Part shown: piece after piece, positions 5,599-12,904 of the stretch | Numbering within the stretch: the first letter of the stretch is position 1 | Layout of the letters: every line of letters starts with the position of its first letter | NCBI GenBank assembly: GCA_001799975.1 | Contig: MGUQ01000055.1 | Coordinates: 2,884-18,385 of the forward strand | Source of the DNA: Elusimicrobia bacterium RIFCSPLOWO2_01_FULL_54_10 | GTDB taxonomy: Bacteria > Elusimicrobiota > Elusimicrobia > 2-02-FULL-39-32 | Direction of reading: 5' to 3' | DNA length: 15,502 nt | The notes under the pieces: generated by a model | The model's database searches: none | Seen by the model: the letters and a program-made list of their open reading frames with translations, nothing else | Told to the model about the DNA's origin: nothing | Translations under genes and position numbers: made by a program

Positions 5599-6000
5599 AT
5601 GTGCTGCTTGACCCCATCGCTTTTGAGCCCGGCATCCGCTGAATTTTTACGTCAATTCGGCCAGATAGGCATTTTTCTCGCCTTCGGGCTTTTCTTCGCC
5701 CTTTTTTCCCTCTTCCTCGCCAGGCTCGTGCGCGTCCGCGGCCATGACCCGCTCTTCCGCACCACCTATGAGTGCGGCCCCGAAGCCGTGGGGTCCCCCT
5801 GGGTCCAACTCAATGTGCGCTTCTACATTTTCGGGATGCTTTTCGTTTTGTTCGACGTGGAAACTCTTTTCATCTATCCCTGGGCTCTGGCTTACAAATC
5901 GCTTGGGGTGATCGGATTTGTGGAAATGCTGGCCTTTATCGCCGTACTTTTCCTGGGGCTCATCTACGCCTGGAGAAAAGGCGCGCTTCAATGGGAGTGA
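5599..6000 (+). CDS. nuoA: NADH-quinone oxidoreductase subunit A
   Basis: A 133-residue membrane subunit of complex I with three hydrophobic segments (about residues 22-42, 74-96 and 104-124). The matrix loop has the hallmark YECGPEAVGSPWVQLNVRFY with the conserved Cys59, and the second helix carries FDVETLFIYPWA (D86, E88), residues at the quinone-site/E-channel. The ATG at 5599 begins on the base after the ubiE stop (TAAATG). No Shine-Dalgarno precedes it, so translation probably depends on ribosomes finishing ubiE. It opens the nuoABCD block. Confidence 0.95.
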   Translation: MCCLTPSLLSPASAEFLRQFGQIGIFLAFGLFFALFSLFLARLVRVRGHDPLFRTTYECGPEAVGSPWVQLNVRFYIFGMLFVLFDVETLFIYPWALAYKSLGVIGFVEMLAFIAVLFLGLIYAWRKGALQWE

Positions 6001-6011
6001 GGTAAAATATC

Positions 6012-6548
6012 ATGGACAAAAGCGTTTTAGACCGTCTTCCTGGGCTGGCCTTGAACATGCCGGGCGGCAAAGTGGTGATTTCCACCGTGGATTATTTTGT
6101 GAACTGGGCGCGCAAAAGCGCCATCTGGCCCATGACCTTCGGTCTGGCCTGCTGCGCCATTGAAATGATGGGTTCTTATGCTTCGCGCTTTGACTTTGAC
6201 CGTTTCGGCGTCATTCCCCGCCCCACGCCCCGCCAGTCGGACCTGATGATCATCGCCGGCACCGTGGTGAAAAAAATGGCGCCCATGATCGAGAGGCTTT
6301 ATCACCAAATGCCCGAGCCTCGCTGGGTGATTTCCATGGGAGCTTGCGCCAACAAAGGCGGTCCTTATTACGATTCTTATTCCGTGTGCAAAGGCGTGGA
6401 CAAAATCATTCCCGTGGACATCTACATTCCCGGCTGCCCGCCCCGCCCGGAAGCCCTGCAATACGGCATGCTTGAGCTCATGAAAAAGATCGAGAAAATG
6501 TCTATTGCCAAGCCGCCCGTCATGCCCCCGCTCTCCAGGATCCGATGA
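6012..6548 (+). CDS. nuoB: NADH-quinone oxidoreductase subunit B (N2 cluster subunit)
   Basis: A 178-residue peripheral-arm subunit that holds the terminal [4Fe-4S] cluster N2 and passes electrons to quinone. Cluster ligands are present: adjacent C47 and C48 in [12 protein letters not shown]112 in [13 protein letters not shown] and C142 in [12 protein letters not shown]. The stretch [20 protein letters not shown] is family-typical. GAGG lies 9 nt before the ATG, and the nuoA stop is 11 bp upstream. The stop overlaps the nuoC start (ATGA). Confidence 0.97.
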   Translation: MDKSVLDRLPGLALNMPGGKVVISTVDYFVNWARKSAIWPMTFGLACCAIEMMGSYASRFDFDRFGVIPRPTPRQSDLMIIAGTVVKKMAPMIERLYHQMPEPRWVISMGACANKGGPYYDSYSVCKGVDKIIPVDIYIPGCPPRPEALQYGMLELMKKIEKMSIAKPPVMPPLSRIR

Positions 6549-7057
6549 CCAATTCCGAGCTCTTCGCCGTCATCCGCACAAAAATTTCCGAGGTGTCCGA
6601 AATCCCGGCGCCTGAGGCCAAAGCCGGAGCCCCGGCCCATGAAGGCAAGCCTTACCGTGACCCCTATTTATTTGTGAGCTGCCCCGCCGCCAAGTGGACA
6701 GACCTGTCGCGTCTCCTTAAAGAGGATCCCCAGCTCGATTTCGATTTTCTCGTGATGGTGACCGCGGCAGATTATCTCACCCCCGAGCCCAAAATGGAAG
6801 CCATCTATCATCTTTATTCCTTCAAGCACCGCCACAAGATTTTTGTGAAAATTCCTCTCCCGCGCGAAAACGGTTCCGTAGCATCAGTCATCAGCCTCTG
6901 GAAAACGGCGGACTGGCAGGAGCGCGAAGTGTATGACATGTACGGCATGAAATTTAGCGGTCACCCCAACATGAAACGCATCTTGATGTGGGACGGTTTC
7001 CCCGGCTGGCCTCTGCGCAAAGACTACGCTCACATCCCGGACAGATATGACGACTGA
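6545..7057 (+). CDS. nuoC: NADH-quinone oxidoreductase subunit C
   Basis: A 170-residue soluble subunit of the connecting module (30-kDa type). The family signature is at residues 124-149: [18 protein letters not shown] then [10 protein letters not shown]. The C-terminus [15 protein letters not shown] is as expected. It is a stand-alone NuoC, not the NuoCD fusion of enterobacteria. The ATG overlaps the nuoB stop by 4 nt, and the 3' end overlaps nuoD by 11 nt, so translation should be coupled throughout. Confidence 0.95.
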   Translation: MTNSELFAVIRTKISEVSEIPAPEAKAGAPAHEGKPYRDPYLFVSCPAAKWTDLSRLLKEDPQLDFDFLVMVTAADYLTPEPKMEAIYHLYSFKHRHKIFVKIPLPRENGSVASVISLWKTADWQEREVYDMYGMKFSGHPNMKRILMWDGFPGWPLRKDYAHIPDRYDD

Positions 7058-8177
7058 AGTCATTAAACTGCAGGGCGCGGACCTCCAAACCGAGGAAATG
7101 ATTCTAAACCTCGGGCCTCAGCACCCTTCCACCCACGGTGTTTTGCGTGTGATTTTGAAGCTGGACGGCGAAGTCATCACCGGCGCGGATTTGGATGTAG
7201 GCTATTTGCACCGCGGGACGGAAAAGCTTGCAGAAAACAGGACTTATCCACAGATGCTGGTCATATCAGACCGCTGGGATTATCTCTCGGCCATGTCCAA
7301 CAATCTCGTGTGGTGCCTGGCCGTCGAAAAACTCCTGCAAATTCAGGCTCCTCCGCGGGCCGATTATCTCCGCGTCATCATGGTGGAGCTGAACCGCATT
7401 GCCTCTCACCTGGTTTTCTTTGGCACTTACGGCATCGACATCGGCGCTTACACTCCGTTTTTGCACGCTTTCCGCGAACGCGAGAAAATTTTGGATTTAT
7501 TTGAAGAAGTTTCGGGTGCGCGCATGACATACAACTACATCCGCATCGGCGGCGTGATGGCAGATCTTCCGGCGGACTGGATTGGCAAGTGCCGGTCTTT
7601 TCTGGAATGGATGAAAGAACGCTTTCCCGAGTATGACACTCTGCTCACAGGAAATCCCATTTTTCAGGACCGCACAAAGAAGATCGGCGTGCTCACAAAA
7701 GAAAACGCCATTGCTTACGGTGTGACGGGCCCCAATCTGCGCGGCTCAGGCATCAAATTTGATTTAAGAAAAGACGAGCCCTATTGTTCTTATGACAAAT
7801 TCCAATTTGACATTCCCGTGGGCCAAGACGGCGACTGCTGGGACCGCTACTGGGTGCGCATGCAGGAGATGAAAGAGTCCGTCAAAATTGTGGAGCAGGC
7901 GCTGGACGGCCTGCCCGCGGGCGAACCCAACGCAAAAGTCCCCCGCATTTTGCGCCCGCCCCATGGCGAAGCCTATGCCCAGCTTGAAGCCCCCCGCGGC
8001 GCGCTGGGCATCTACACCATTTCCGACGGCAATGATAAGCCCTACAAAGTGCATGTGCGCGCGCCTTCCTTTATCAATTTGACCATGCTTCAGGAAATCC
8101 TCATCGGCCAGAAAGTTTCCGATGTGGTGGCCACCTTGGGAAGCATCGACATCGTTTTGGGAGAAGTGGACCGATGA
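7047..8177 (+). CDS. nuoD: NADH-quinone oxidoreductase subunit D
   Basis: A 376-residue soluble subunit that shapes the quinone-binding chamber with NuoB. NLGPQHPSTHGVLR (residues 21-34, His30 the likely quinone-contact His) and RWDYLSAMSNN (Tyr79 the likely quinone-contact Tyr) are present, followed by IRIGGVMADLP and the C-terminal IDIVLGEVDR. The product is complete and normal in length. The stop codon TGA lies in the ATGAT target repeat of the inserted element. The ATG overlaps nuoC. GGGAG at 8159-8163, near the 3' end, would once have served nuoH and now precedes the GIY-YIG ORF. Confidence 0.97.
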   Translation: MTTEVIKLQGADLQTEEMILNLGPQHPSTHGVLRVILKLDGEVITGADLDVGYLHRGTEKLAENRTYPQMLVISDRWDYLSAMSNNLVWCLAVEKLLQIQAPPRADYLRVIMVELNRIASHLVFFGTYGIDIGAYTPFLHAFREREKILDLFEEVSGARMTYNYIRIGGVMADLPADWIGKCRSFLEWMKERFPEYDTLLTGNPIFQDRTKKIGVLTKENAIAYGVTGPNLRGSGIKFDLRKDEPYCSYDKFQFDIPVGQDGDCWDRYWVRMQEMKESVKIVEQALDGLPAGEPNAKVPRILRPPHGEAYAQLEAPRGALGIYTISDGNDKPYKVHVRAPSFINLTMLQEILIGQKVSDVVATLGSIDIVLGEVDR

Positions 8178-8491
8178 TCCCACTACCTGCCTATTCACCG
8201 AAGGTGAATCAATCTAAAGGATTTGCATATCTACTTCAAAGTGAAAAAAATGGAACTTTTTATCTTGGTTGGACATCAGATGTAATTCGTAGAGTCGAAG
8301 AACATAATTTCGGGGAGAGTACATATACTAAAACCAGAGGTCCTTGGAAATTAGTTGGTGTTGAGGAATTTCAAGATCATGAGTCTGCAAAGAAAAGGGA
8401 AAGAACTCTCAAACATAATCCAAAGATGCTTTTTTTGTTTAAGAAGCGTATGATTAGCCAGCTTTCAGCTGGCAGGCAGGTAGTGGGATGA
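8174..8491 (+). CDS. GIY-YIG nuclease-family protein carried by the element
   Basis: A 105-residue protein of the small single-domain GIY-YIG type (UvrC N-terminal-like, COG2827-like). Motifs: GFAYLLQSEKNGTFYLGWTS (F17-Y19 and Y30-G32, degenerate GIY and YIG), VIRRVEEHN (catalytic Arg region 39-45), and HESAKKRERTLKHNP with the likely catalytic Glu at E76. Composition is strikingly AT-rich against its neighbours, a sign of transfer. The ATG and the stop TGA both lie in the ATGAT target repeats; residues 2-15 and about 94-105 are read through repeat and hairpin sequence and are not part of the domain. An in-frame GTG at 8204 is an alternative start. Its upstream GGGAG belongs to nuoD. Homing or transposition function is inferred. 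Confidence 0.85.
   Translation: MIPLPAYSPKVNQSKGFAYLLQSEKNGTFYLGWTSDVIRRVEEHNFGESTYTKTRGPWKLVGVEEFQDHESAKKRERTLKHNPKMLFLFKKRMISQLSAGRQVVG
8179..8192 (+). repeat. Left terminal inverted repeat of the GIY-YIG element
   Basis: CCCACTACCTGCCT, perfectly complementary in inverted order to 8474-8487. It directly follows the ATGAT target repeat and is translated as the N-terminus of the GIY-YIG ORF. Confidence 0.85.
8193..8209 (+). repeat. Left subterminal hairpin (GAA loop)
   Basis: ATTCACC, loop GAA, GGTGAAT: a perfect 7-bp stem. It abuts the terminal repeat, mirroring the right end. Confidence 0.8.
8457..8473 (+). repeat. Right subterminal hairpin (loop TTC, GAA on the minus strand)
   Basis: GCCAGCT, loop TTC, AGCTGGC: a perfect 7-bp stem whose sequence differs from the left hairpin while position, stem length and loop are the same when read from the element end. 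Confidence 0.8.
8474..8487 (+). repeat. Right terminal inverted repeat of the GIY-YIG element
   Basis: AGGCAGGTAGTGGG, the reverse complement of 8179-8192. It ends directly before the second ATGAT and supplies AGG 7 nt ahead of the nuoH ATG, a replacement for the ribosome site separated from nuoH by the insertion. Confidence 0.85.
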
Positions 8492-9645
8492 TCATGCCCG
8501 TCTGGACGATCGGCCAAAAGCGGGCCGCGGGCGTTCTGGCCGGCGTTACGGCCGGCATCGTGGGCATCGCTTTTGCCATCGGCGAATTACCGTTTCGGCT
8601 TTCACAAATCTGGACTTTAGTTTTAGATCTGGCTGCCAAAAACAATGTTCCCCTTCTGGTCACTGATATCGCCTCCTTGGTCATCCAATGCTCCATGATC
8701 ATCGGCTTTATCGCCGTCTCGGTGATGTTCATGGTCTGGTGGGAGCGCAAGATTTCCGCCCACATGCAAAGCCGCCTCGGCCCCATGGAAACCGGCGGCT
8801 GGCACGGCTGGGCCCAAACCATCGCAGATGCCATCAAACTTCTCTTAAAGGAAGACATTGTTCCTTTCGCAGCTTCCCCCTGGGTGCATTTCTTCGCTCC
8901 CATAGTGGCATTCATTCCCGCTTTCCTCTGCTACGCCGCGCTTCCGTTTGGTGAGGGCACCATCGCCGTAGACCTCGATATCGGCGTGCTCTACATTTTT
9001 GCAATCTCCGGCCTTTCTGTTCTGGGCATCATCATGGCGGGCTGGGGTTCGGGCAACAAATATTCCATGCTGGGCGGTTTGCGCGCCGCGGCGCAGTCTG
9101 TGTCCTATGAAATTCCCCGAGTGTTGTCCGTCGTTCCCATCCTGATGATCGCCGGCACCATGAAATTGACCGGCATCGCGGCCATCCAGAGCGAACCCTT
9201 GGCCTGGATTCCTTTCCTTCCCAATTGGTTCATATTTTATCCAGTGATCGGCCAGCTTTCCTTCATCATTTTCCTCATCTGCTCCGTGGCGGAGACCAAC
9301 CGCACGCCTTTTGACATCGCGGAGTCCGAATCCGAGCTTGTGGCGGGTTTTCACACGGAATATTCCGGCATGAAATTTTCCTTCTTCTTCCTGGCCGAAT
9401 ACGCTTTCATATTTTTATCTTCAGGCATGGCCGCGGCCCTCTTTTTGGGCGGAGGCTCCGGGCCGTTCCTGCCGTCCTGGTTCTGGTTTCTGATCAAAAG
9501 TTTTGCGGTTGTTTTCCTCTTCATCTGGTTCCGCTGGACATTCCCGCGCATGCGGGTGGACAGGCTCATGGAATTCTGCTGGAAATTTCTCCTCCCGTGG
9601 AGTTTTGTGAACATCCTGCTCACAGGGGCGTGGCTATTGCGATGA
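8488..9645 (+). CDS. nuoH: NADH-quinone oxidoreductase subunit H
   Basis: A 385-residue membrane subunit (ND1 type) that joins the arms and forms the quinone entry channel. Conserved parts: WWERKISAHMQSRLGPM after the first core helix, ADAIKLLLKED, GWGSGNKYSMLGGLRAAAQS, SYEIP, and NRTPFDIAESESELVAGF. It has about 50 residues with an extra hydrophobic segment (GVLAGVTAGIVGIAFAIG) before the usual first helix, so it is longer than the common 320-350 residues. The ATG at 8488 lies in the element's right target repeat; ATG at 8494 is an in-frame alternative. The stop overlaps nuoI (ATGA). Confidence 0.97.
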   Translation: MIMPVWTIGQKRAAGVLAGVTAGIVGIAFAIGELPFRLSQIWTLVLDLAAKNNVPLLVTDIASLVIQCSMIIGFIAVSVMFMVWWERKISAHMQSRLGPMETGGWHGWAQTIADAIKLLLKEDIVPFAASPWVHFFAPIVAFIPAFLCYAALPFGEGTIAVDLDIGVLYIFAISGLSVLGIIMAGWGSGNKYSMLGGLRAAAQSVSYEIPRVLSVVPILMIAGTMKLTGIAAIQSEPLAWIPFLPNWFIFYPVIGQLSFIIFLICSVAETNRTPFDIAESESELVAGFHTEYSGMKFSFFFLAEYAFIFLSSGMAAALFLGGGSGPFLPSWFWFLIKSFAVVFLFIWFRWTFPRMRVDRLMEFCWKFLLPWSFVNILLTGAWLLR

Positions 9646-10061
9646 TCCTATATTTCAAGACGATCTATAAAGTTTCCGCAGCCCTCCTCTCCGGCATGTG
9701 GGTGACCTTCAAGTGGATGTTCCGCCCGTCCATGACGCTCCAGTATCCGCACGAAAAGGCTGTGACGCCGGAGCGTTTCCGCGGCACGCTCGTTTTTGAC
9801 AAAGACACCTGCACCGCCTGCAATCTGTGCGTGAAGGCCTGCCCCACGGCCTGCATTTCCCTCGAGCCTTATGTGGACCCGGCCACCAACAAACGCCTGG
9901 CCAAGATCAACTGGTACCAGATCGATTTCGGCAAGTGCAACTATTGCCGCCTTTGCGAAGAAGCCTGCCCCACCAAACCCGTCAAAAGCGTGCGGCATTC
10001 CCACGGCTATGAATGGACCATGACGGACAGAAAAGAAATGCATGTGAAGTGGGTGCGTTGA
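9642..10061 (+). CDS. nuoI: NADH-quinone oxidoreductase subunit I (2x[4Fe-4S])
   Basis: A 139-residue ferredoxin-like subunit carrying clusters N6a and N6b. Both full motifs are present: CTACNLCVKACP (C57, C60, C63, C67) and CNYCRLCEEACP (C99, C102, C105, C109). The N-terminal amphipathic helix (LYFKTIYKVSAALLSGMWVT) fits membrane attachment. I take the ATG at 9642 because it overlaps the nuoH stop as ATGA; a longer frame from 9597 would run inside nuoH. With NuoEFG missing from the operon, these clusters may accept electrons from a soluble ferredoxin or another input subunit. Confidence 0.97.
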   Translation: MILYFKTIYKVSAALLSGMWVTFKWMFRPSMTLQYPHEKAVTPERFRGTLVFDKDTCTACNLCVKACPTACISLEPYVDPATNKRLAKINWYQIDFGKCNYCRLCEEACPTKPVKSVRHSHGYEWTMTDRKEMHVKWVR

Positions 10062-10549
10062 TGGAACTTGGCATTTTTTACCTTGTTTCCGCTCTCCTCA
10101 TCGGTTCCTCCGTCATGGTGGTGACCAAGCGAGGTTTATTTTCGGCGGCCCTCTTTTTGGCCATGGCCCTCTCGCTTGTAGGCGTGCTTTTTGCCATGCT
10201 GGGAGCCGATTTTCTCTTTGCCGTGCAGATTCTGCTTTATGTGGGCGGCGTGATCGTGATCATCGCCTTCGCCGTGATGCTTTCCAACGCGGAACAGCTC
10301 AAAGCCGAGCCCCAAACCAACCGGCAGTGGGCACCGGCCTTAGCTCTTTGCCTCTCCCTGGTCCTCATGGTGATGGTGGGCGTGAACCGGCATTCTTTTG
10401 ACGGAGTTCTGGCCGAGCTTGCCCCTACCACAAAATCCATCGGCATTCTGCTTCTGGGCGGGCAAATCCTTCCTTTTGAAGTCGTCTCTCTTGTGCTTTT
10501 GGCCTCACTCGTGGGCGCGGTGCTTTTTTCCAGAAAGGAAAAGAACTGA
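10061..10549 (+). CDS. nuoJ: NADH-quinone oxidoreductase subunit J
   Basis: A 162-residue membrane subunit with about five hydrophobic helices. The central helix region [21 protein letters not shown] followed by AVMLSN is the family hallmark (ND6 pi-bulge helix), and the C-terminus has the expected [21 protein letters not shown]. The ATG shares one base with the nuoI stop (TGATG); the frame that starts earlier at 10013 lies within nuoI and is not preferred. The stop likewise shares a base with nuoK. Confidence 0.95.
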   Translation: MELGIFYLVSALLIGSSVMVVTKRGLFSAALFLAMALSLVGVLFAMLGADFLFAVQILLYVGGVIVIIAFAVMLSNAEQLKAEPQTNRQWAPALALCLSLVLMVMVGVNRHSFDGVLAELAPTTKSIGILLLGGQILPFEVVSLVLLASLVGAVLFSRKEKN

Positions 10550-10881
10550 TGGCTGAGACCGTGACAACCTGCGCCGTGGGGTTGCAGCATTATCTGGCGC
10601 TGGGCTCCATCCTTTTCGCCATCGGCATCTTCGGCGTGCTCACGCGCCGCAACATCATCGGCATCCTCATGTCCGTGGAATTGATGTTCAATGCCGCCAA
10701 CATCAATCTGGTGGCCTTCAACCGTTTTGTGCACGGAGGCGATCTTTGGGGACAGGGATTCGCCATTTTCGTCATCACTTTGGCCGCGGCCGAAGCCGTG
10801 GTGGGGCTGGCGCTTGTGCTCGCGATTTACAGGACCATGAAAACCACTTATGTCGAAAAGATGAATTTACTCAAAGGCTGA
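10549..10881 (+). CDS. nuoK: NADH-quinone oxidoreductase subunit K
   Basis: A 110-residue, three-helix membrane subunit (ND4L type) of the proton path. The two buried glutamates needed for coupling are conserved: E44 in [20 protein letters not shown] and E82 in [18 protein letters not shown]. Length is about 10 residues over the norm because of an N-terminal METVTT-like extension ([13 protein letters not shown]). It shares one base with the nuoJ stop and ends 1 bp before nuoL. Confidence 0.96.
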   Translation: MAETVTTCAVGLQHYLALGSILFAIGIFGVLTRRNIIGILMSVELMFNAANINLVAFNRFVHGGDLWGQGFAIFVITLAAAEAVVGLALVLAIYRTMKTTYVEKMNLLKG

Positions 10882-10882
10882 T

Positions 10883-12880
10883 ATGATAGATCACGCATAC
10901 TGGATAGTCCTCATGCCCATTCTGGCATCCTTCATCATCTTTTTCTTCGGGCGGTTTTTTCCCATGAAGGGCGCGGAGCTGGGAATAGCTTCAATGGGAT
11001 ATTGCCTCATTCATTCGCTATATATTTTCGGCACTGTTGCCGGAGAACCCGGCTTCACCTCCGAGCTCTCGATCACCTGGTTCCGCTTCGGCATTTTTGA
11101 AACCCAATGGGGATTCCTCATTGACGGGCTTTCCGCCCTCATGCTGGTCGTGGTGACGCTGGTGTCATTGCTTGTGCATATTTATTCGCTGTCGTACATG
11201 AAAGACGATCCCCGCTTCAAACGCTTCTACGCATATCTCTCCTTTTTCACCTTCGCCATGCTTATCCTAGTGGTGGCCAATAATTTCCTTCAAATCTTCA
11301 TCGGCTGGGAGCTCGTGGGCCTGGCATCCTATTTACTCATCGGTTTCTGGTTTGAAAAAACCTCCGCCGCCAACGCGGGCAAGAAGGCCTTCATCACCAC
11401 CAAAGTGGGCGACCTGGGCTTCTTCATCGCCCTCATGATGATTTTTTCTCTCTTGGGCACCCTCAACTTCGATCAAGTGGCCGCGCGGGTGAGCGAAAAC
11501 CTCATTTCCCCCACCGTGGCCGGAATCATTGCGCTTCTGTTGTTCTGGGGCGCTGTGGGCAAATCCGCGCAAGTGCCCCTGCATGTGTGGCTCCCCGACG
11601 CCATGGAAGGCCCCACTCCCGTTTCCGCCCTCATCCACGCGGCCACCATGGTGGCGGCGGGTGTCTATCTTGTGGCCCGCACTTATTTTCTGTTTGAACA
11701 TGCTCCGTTCGCCCTGGAAGCGGTTGCCTGGACCGGAGGCATCACCGCGCTCCTCGCCGCCACCATGGCGCTTGTGGCCACGGACTTCAAGCGCGTGCTC
11801 GCCTTCTCCACCGTGAGCCAGCTGGGTTACATGATGCTGGCCATGGGCGTGGGCGACAAAGTGGCCGGGATGTTCCACTTGACCACTCACGCGTTTTTCA
11901 AAGCCCTGCTCTTTTTGGCCGCGGGCTCCGTCATCCATGCCACGCACGAGAACGACATCCGCAAGATGGGCGGATTGTCGCGCAAAATGGTGTGGACCTT
12001 CATCACTTTCGCAGTGGCCTTGTGGGCAATCTCCGGCCTCTGGCCCATGGCGGGCTTCTATAGCAAAGACCTCATCTTGGAAGCTACTCTCAATTCCCAT
12101 CACTATGTTCTTTTCGGCATCGGCGTCTTTGTGGCGTTCCTGACGGCGTTCTACATGACGCGGCTTTTCCTCCTCGTTTTTGTCACGGATCCCCGCAATC
12201 CAGAAATTTACAATCACGCGCACGAATCTCCGCCTTCGATGGTACTGCCTCTCATGGTGCTGGCGGTTCTGGCAGTTTTCAGCGGGCTCGTCTTTGAATA
12301 TGTCATTCCCATTCACAAGCTTTTGGAATTGCCCATGAGCGCGGAATCCGCGGCGATGGCCGAAGAAGCGGTTCACCATGTCTGGCCCGTCTGGGCCGTG
12401 CCGGCCCTGTCAACGGTTGTGGCCGCGGGCGGAATTTTGCTCGCTTTCCTTTTCTATGTGAAGCCCGTGTTTTCCCCCCAAAGGCTGGCCGAAAAATTCC
12501 GCCCGGTCCACACCCTGCTGGTGGAAAAATACGGGTTCGACGAATTTTATCTGGCCTTCCTGGTCAAGCCGCTCGACATGTTGTCCGTTGGCCTTGCCAA
12601 GCTGGATTACCGCGTGCTGGACCAGCTGGGTGTGGACGGCACGGCCTGGCTCACGGAACGGTTTTCAAGGATGAACGCCTGGTTTGACCGTGTCATTGTG
12701 GACGGGCTTGTGGATTTTTGGGGCGCGCTCACTCAGGCTGGGGGTTCAATCGCCCGCTTGGTTCAGACGGGCTGGGTGCAAAATTATCTCCTTTTCTTCG
12801 TTCTCGGCTTTGCGGCGCTCATGGCCGCCCAGCTGCGCCTGACGGTGACGGACATTCTCATGCTTTTCAAGGGATTTTAA
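10883..12880 (+). CDS. nuoL: NADH-quinone oxidoreductase subunit L (antiporter-like)
   Basis: A 665-residue distal membrane subunit with the long lateral helix at its C-terminus. Key channel residues by alignment with the family: E143 (GWELVGLASYLLIG), K227 (VGKSAQVPLHVWLPDAM), H252 (ALIHAATMVAAGVYL), H336 and K340 (THAFFKALLFL) and K395-D396 (GFYSKDLILE). Nothing in the proton path seems lost. The C-terminal third contains the amphipathic HL segment and a last hydrophobic helix (NYLLFFVLGFAALMAAQL). Length is within the normal range. A 24-nt gap with GGAG leads into nuoM. Confidence 0.97.
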   Translation: MIDHAYWIVLMPILASFIIFFFGRFFPMKGAELGIASMGYCLIHSLYIFGTVAGEPGFTSELSITWFRFGIFETQWGFLIDGLSALMLVVVTLVSLLVHIYSLSYMKDDPRFKRFYAYLSFFTFAMLILVVANNFLQIFIGWELVGLASYLLIGFWFEKTSAANAGKKAFITTKVGDLGFFIALMMIFSLLGTLNFDQVAARVSENLISPTVAGIIALLLFWGAVGKSAQVPLHVWLPDAMEGPTPVSALIHAATMVAAGVYLVARTYFLFEHAPFALEAVAWTGGITALLAATMALVATDFKRVLAFSTVSQLGYMMLAMGVGDKVAGMFHLTTHAFFKALLFLAAGSVIHATHENDIRKMGGLSRKMVWTFITFAVALWAISGLWPMAGFYSKDLILEATLNSHHYVLFGIGVFVAFLTAFYMTRLFLLVFVTDPRNPEIYNHAHESPPSMVLPLMVLAVLAVFSGLVFEYVIPIHKLLELPMSAESAAMAEEAVHHVWPVWAVPALSTVVAAGGILLAFLFYVKPVFSPQRLAEKFRPVHTLLVEKYGFDEFYLAFLVKPLDMLSVGLAKLDYRVLDQLGVDGTAWLTERFSRMNAWFDRVIVDGLVDFWGALTQAGGSIARLVQTGWVQNYLLFFVLGFAALMAAQLRLTVTDILMLFKGF

Positions 12881-12904
12881 AAAAGTTCAAACAAGGAGCT
12901 CACT

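Larger units (their letters stand above)
8174..8492 (+). mobile_element. Compact GIY-YIG mobile element in the nuoD/nuoH junction
   Basis: A 309-bp body (8179-8487) bounded by 14-bp perfect inverted repeats (CCCACTACCTGCCT inward from each end) and flanked by direct repeats ATGAT (8174-8178 and 8488-8492). Immediately inside each repeat is a hairpin with a 7-bp stem and a GAA loop (read inward). The cargo is one AT-rich GIY-YIG ORF. Removing 314 bp restores a 4-nt ATGA overlap between nuoD and nuoH, like the nuoB/C, nuoH/I and nuoM/N junctions. I know of no established family name for it. The nuclease, or a partner elsewhere in the genome, presumably drives mobility; that is inference. Confidence 0.8.

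Noticed and set aside
8193..8209. Left element hairpin as a terminator inside the nuo operon
   Set aside because: Short stem and no T-run afterwards; its mirror copy at the other end fits an element-end function better.
8174..8491. GIY-YIG ORF as a lineage-specific complex I subunit replacing NuoEFG
   Set aside because: Nuclease motifs, AT-rich composition, inverted repeats and flanking duplication show an insertion, not a respiratory subunit.
11333..12379. 348-codon open frame on the minus strand inside nuoL
   Set aside because: It mirrors a highly conserved membrane protein gene and encodes a His/Gly/Glu-rich sequence with no family look; a codon-bias shadow.
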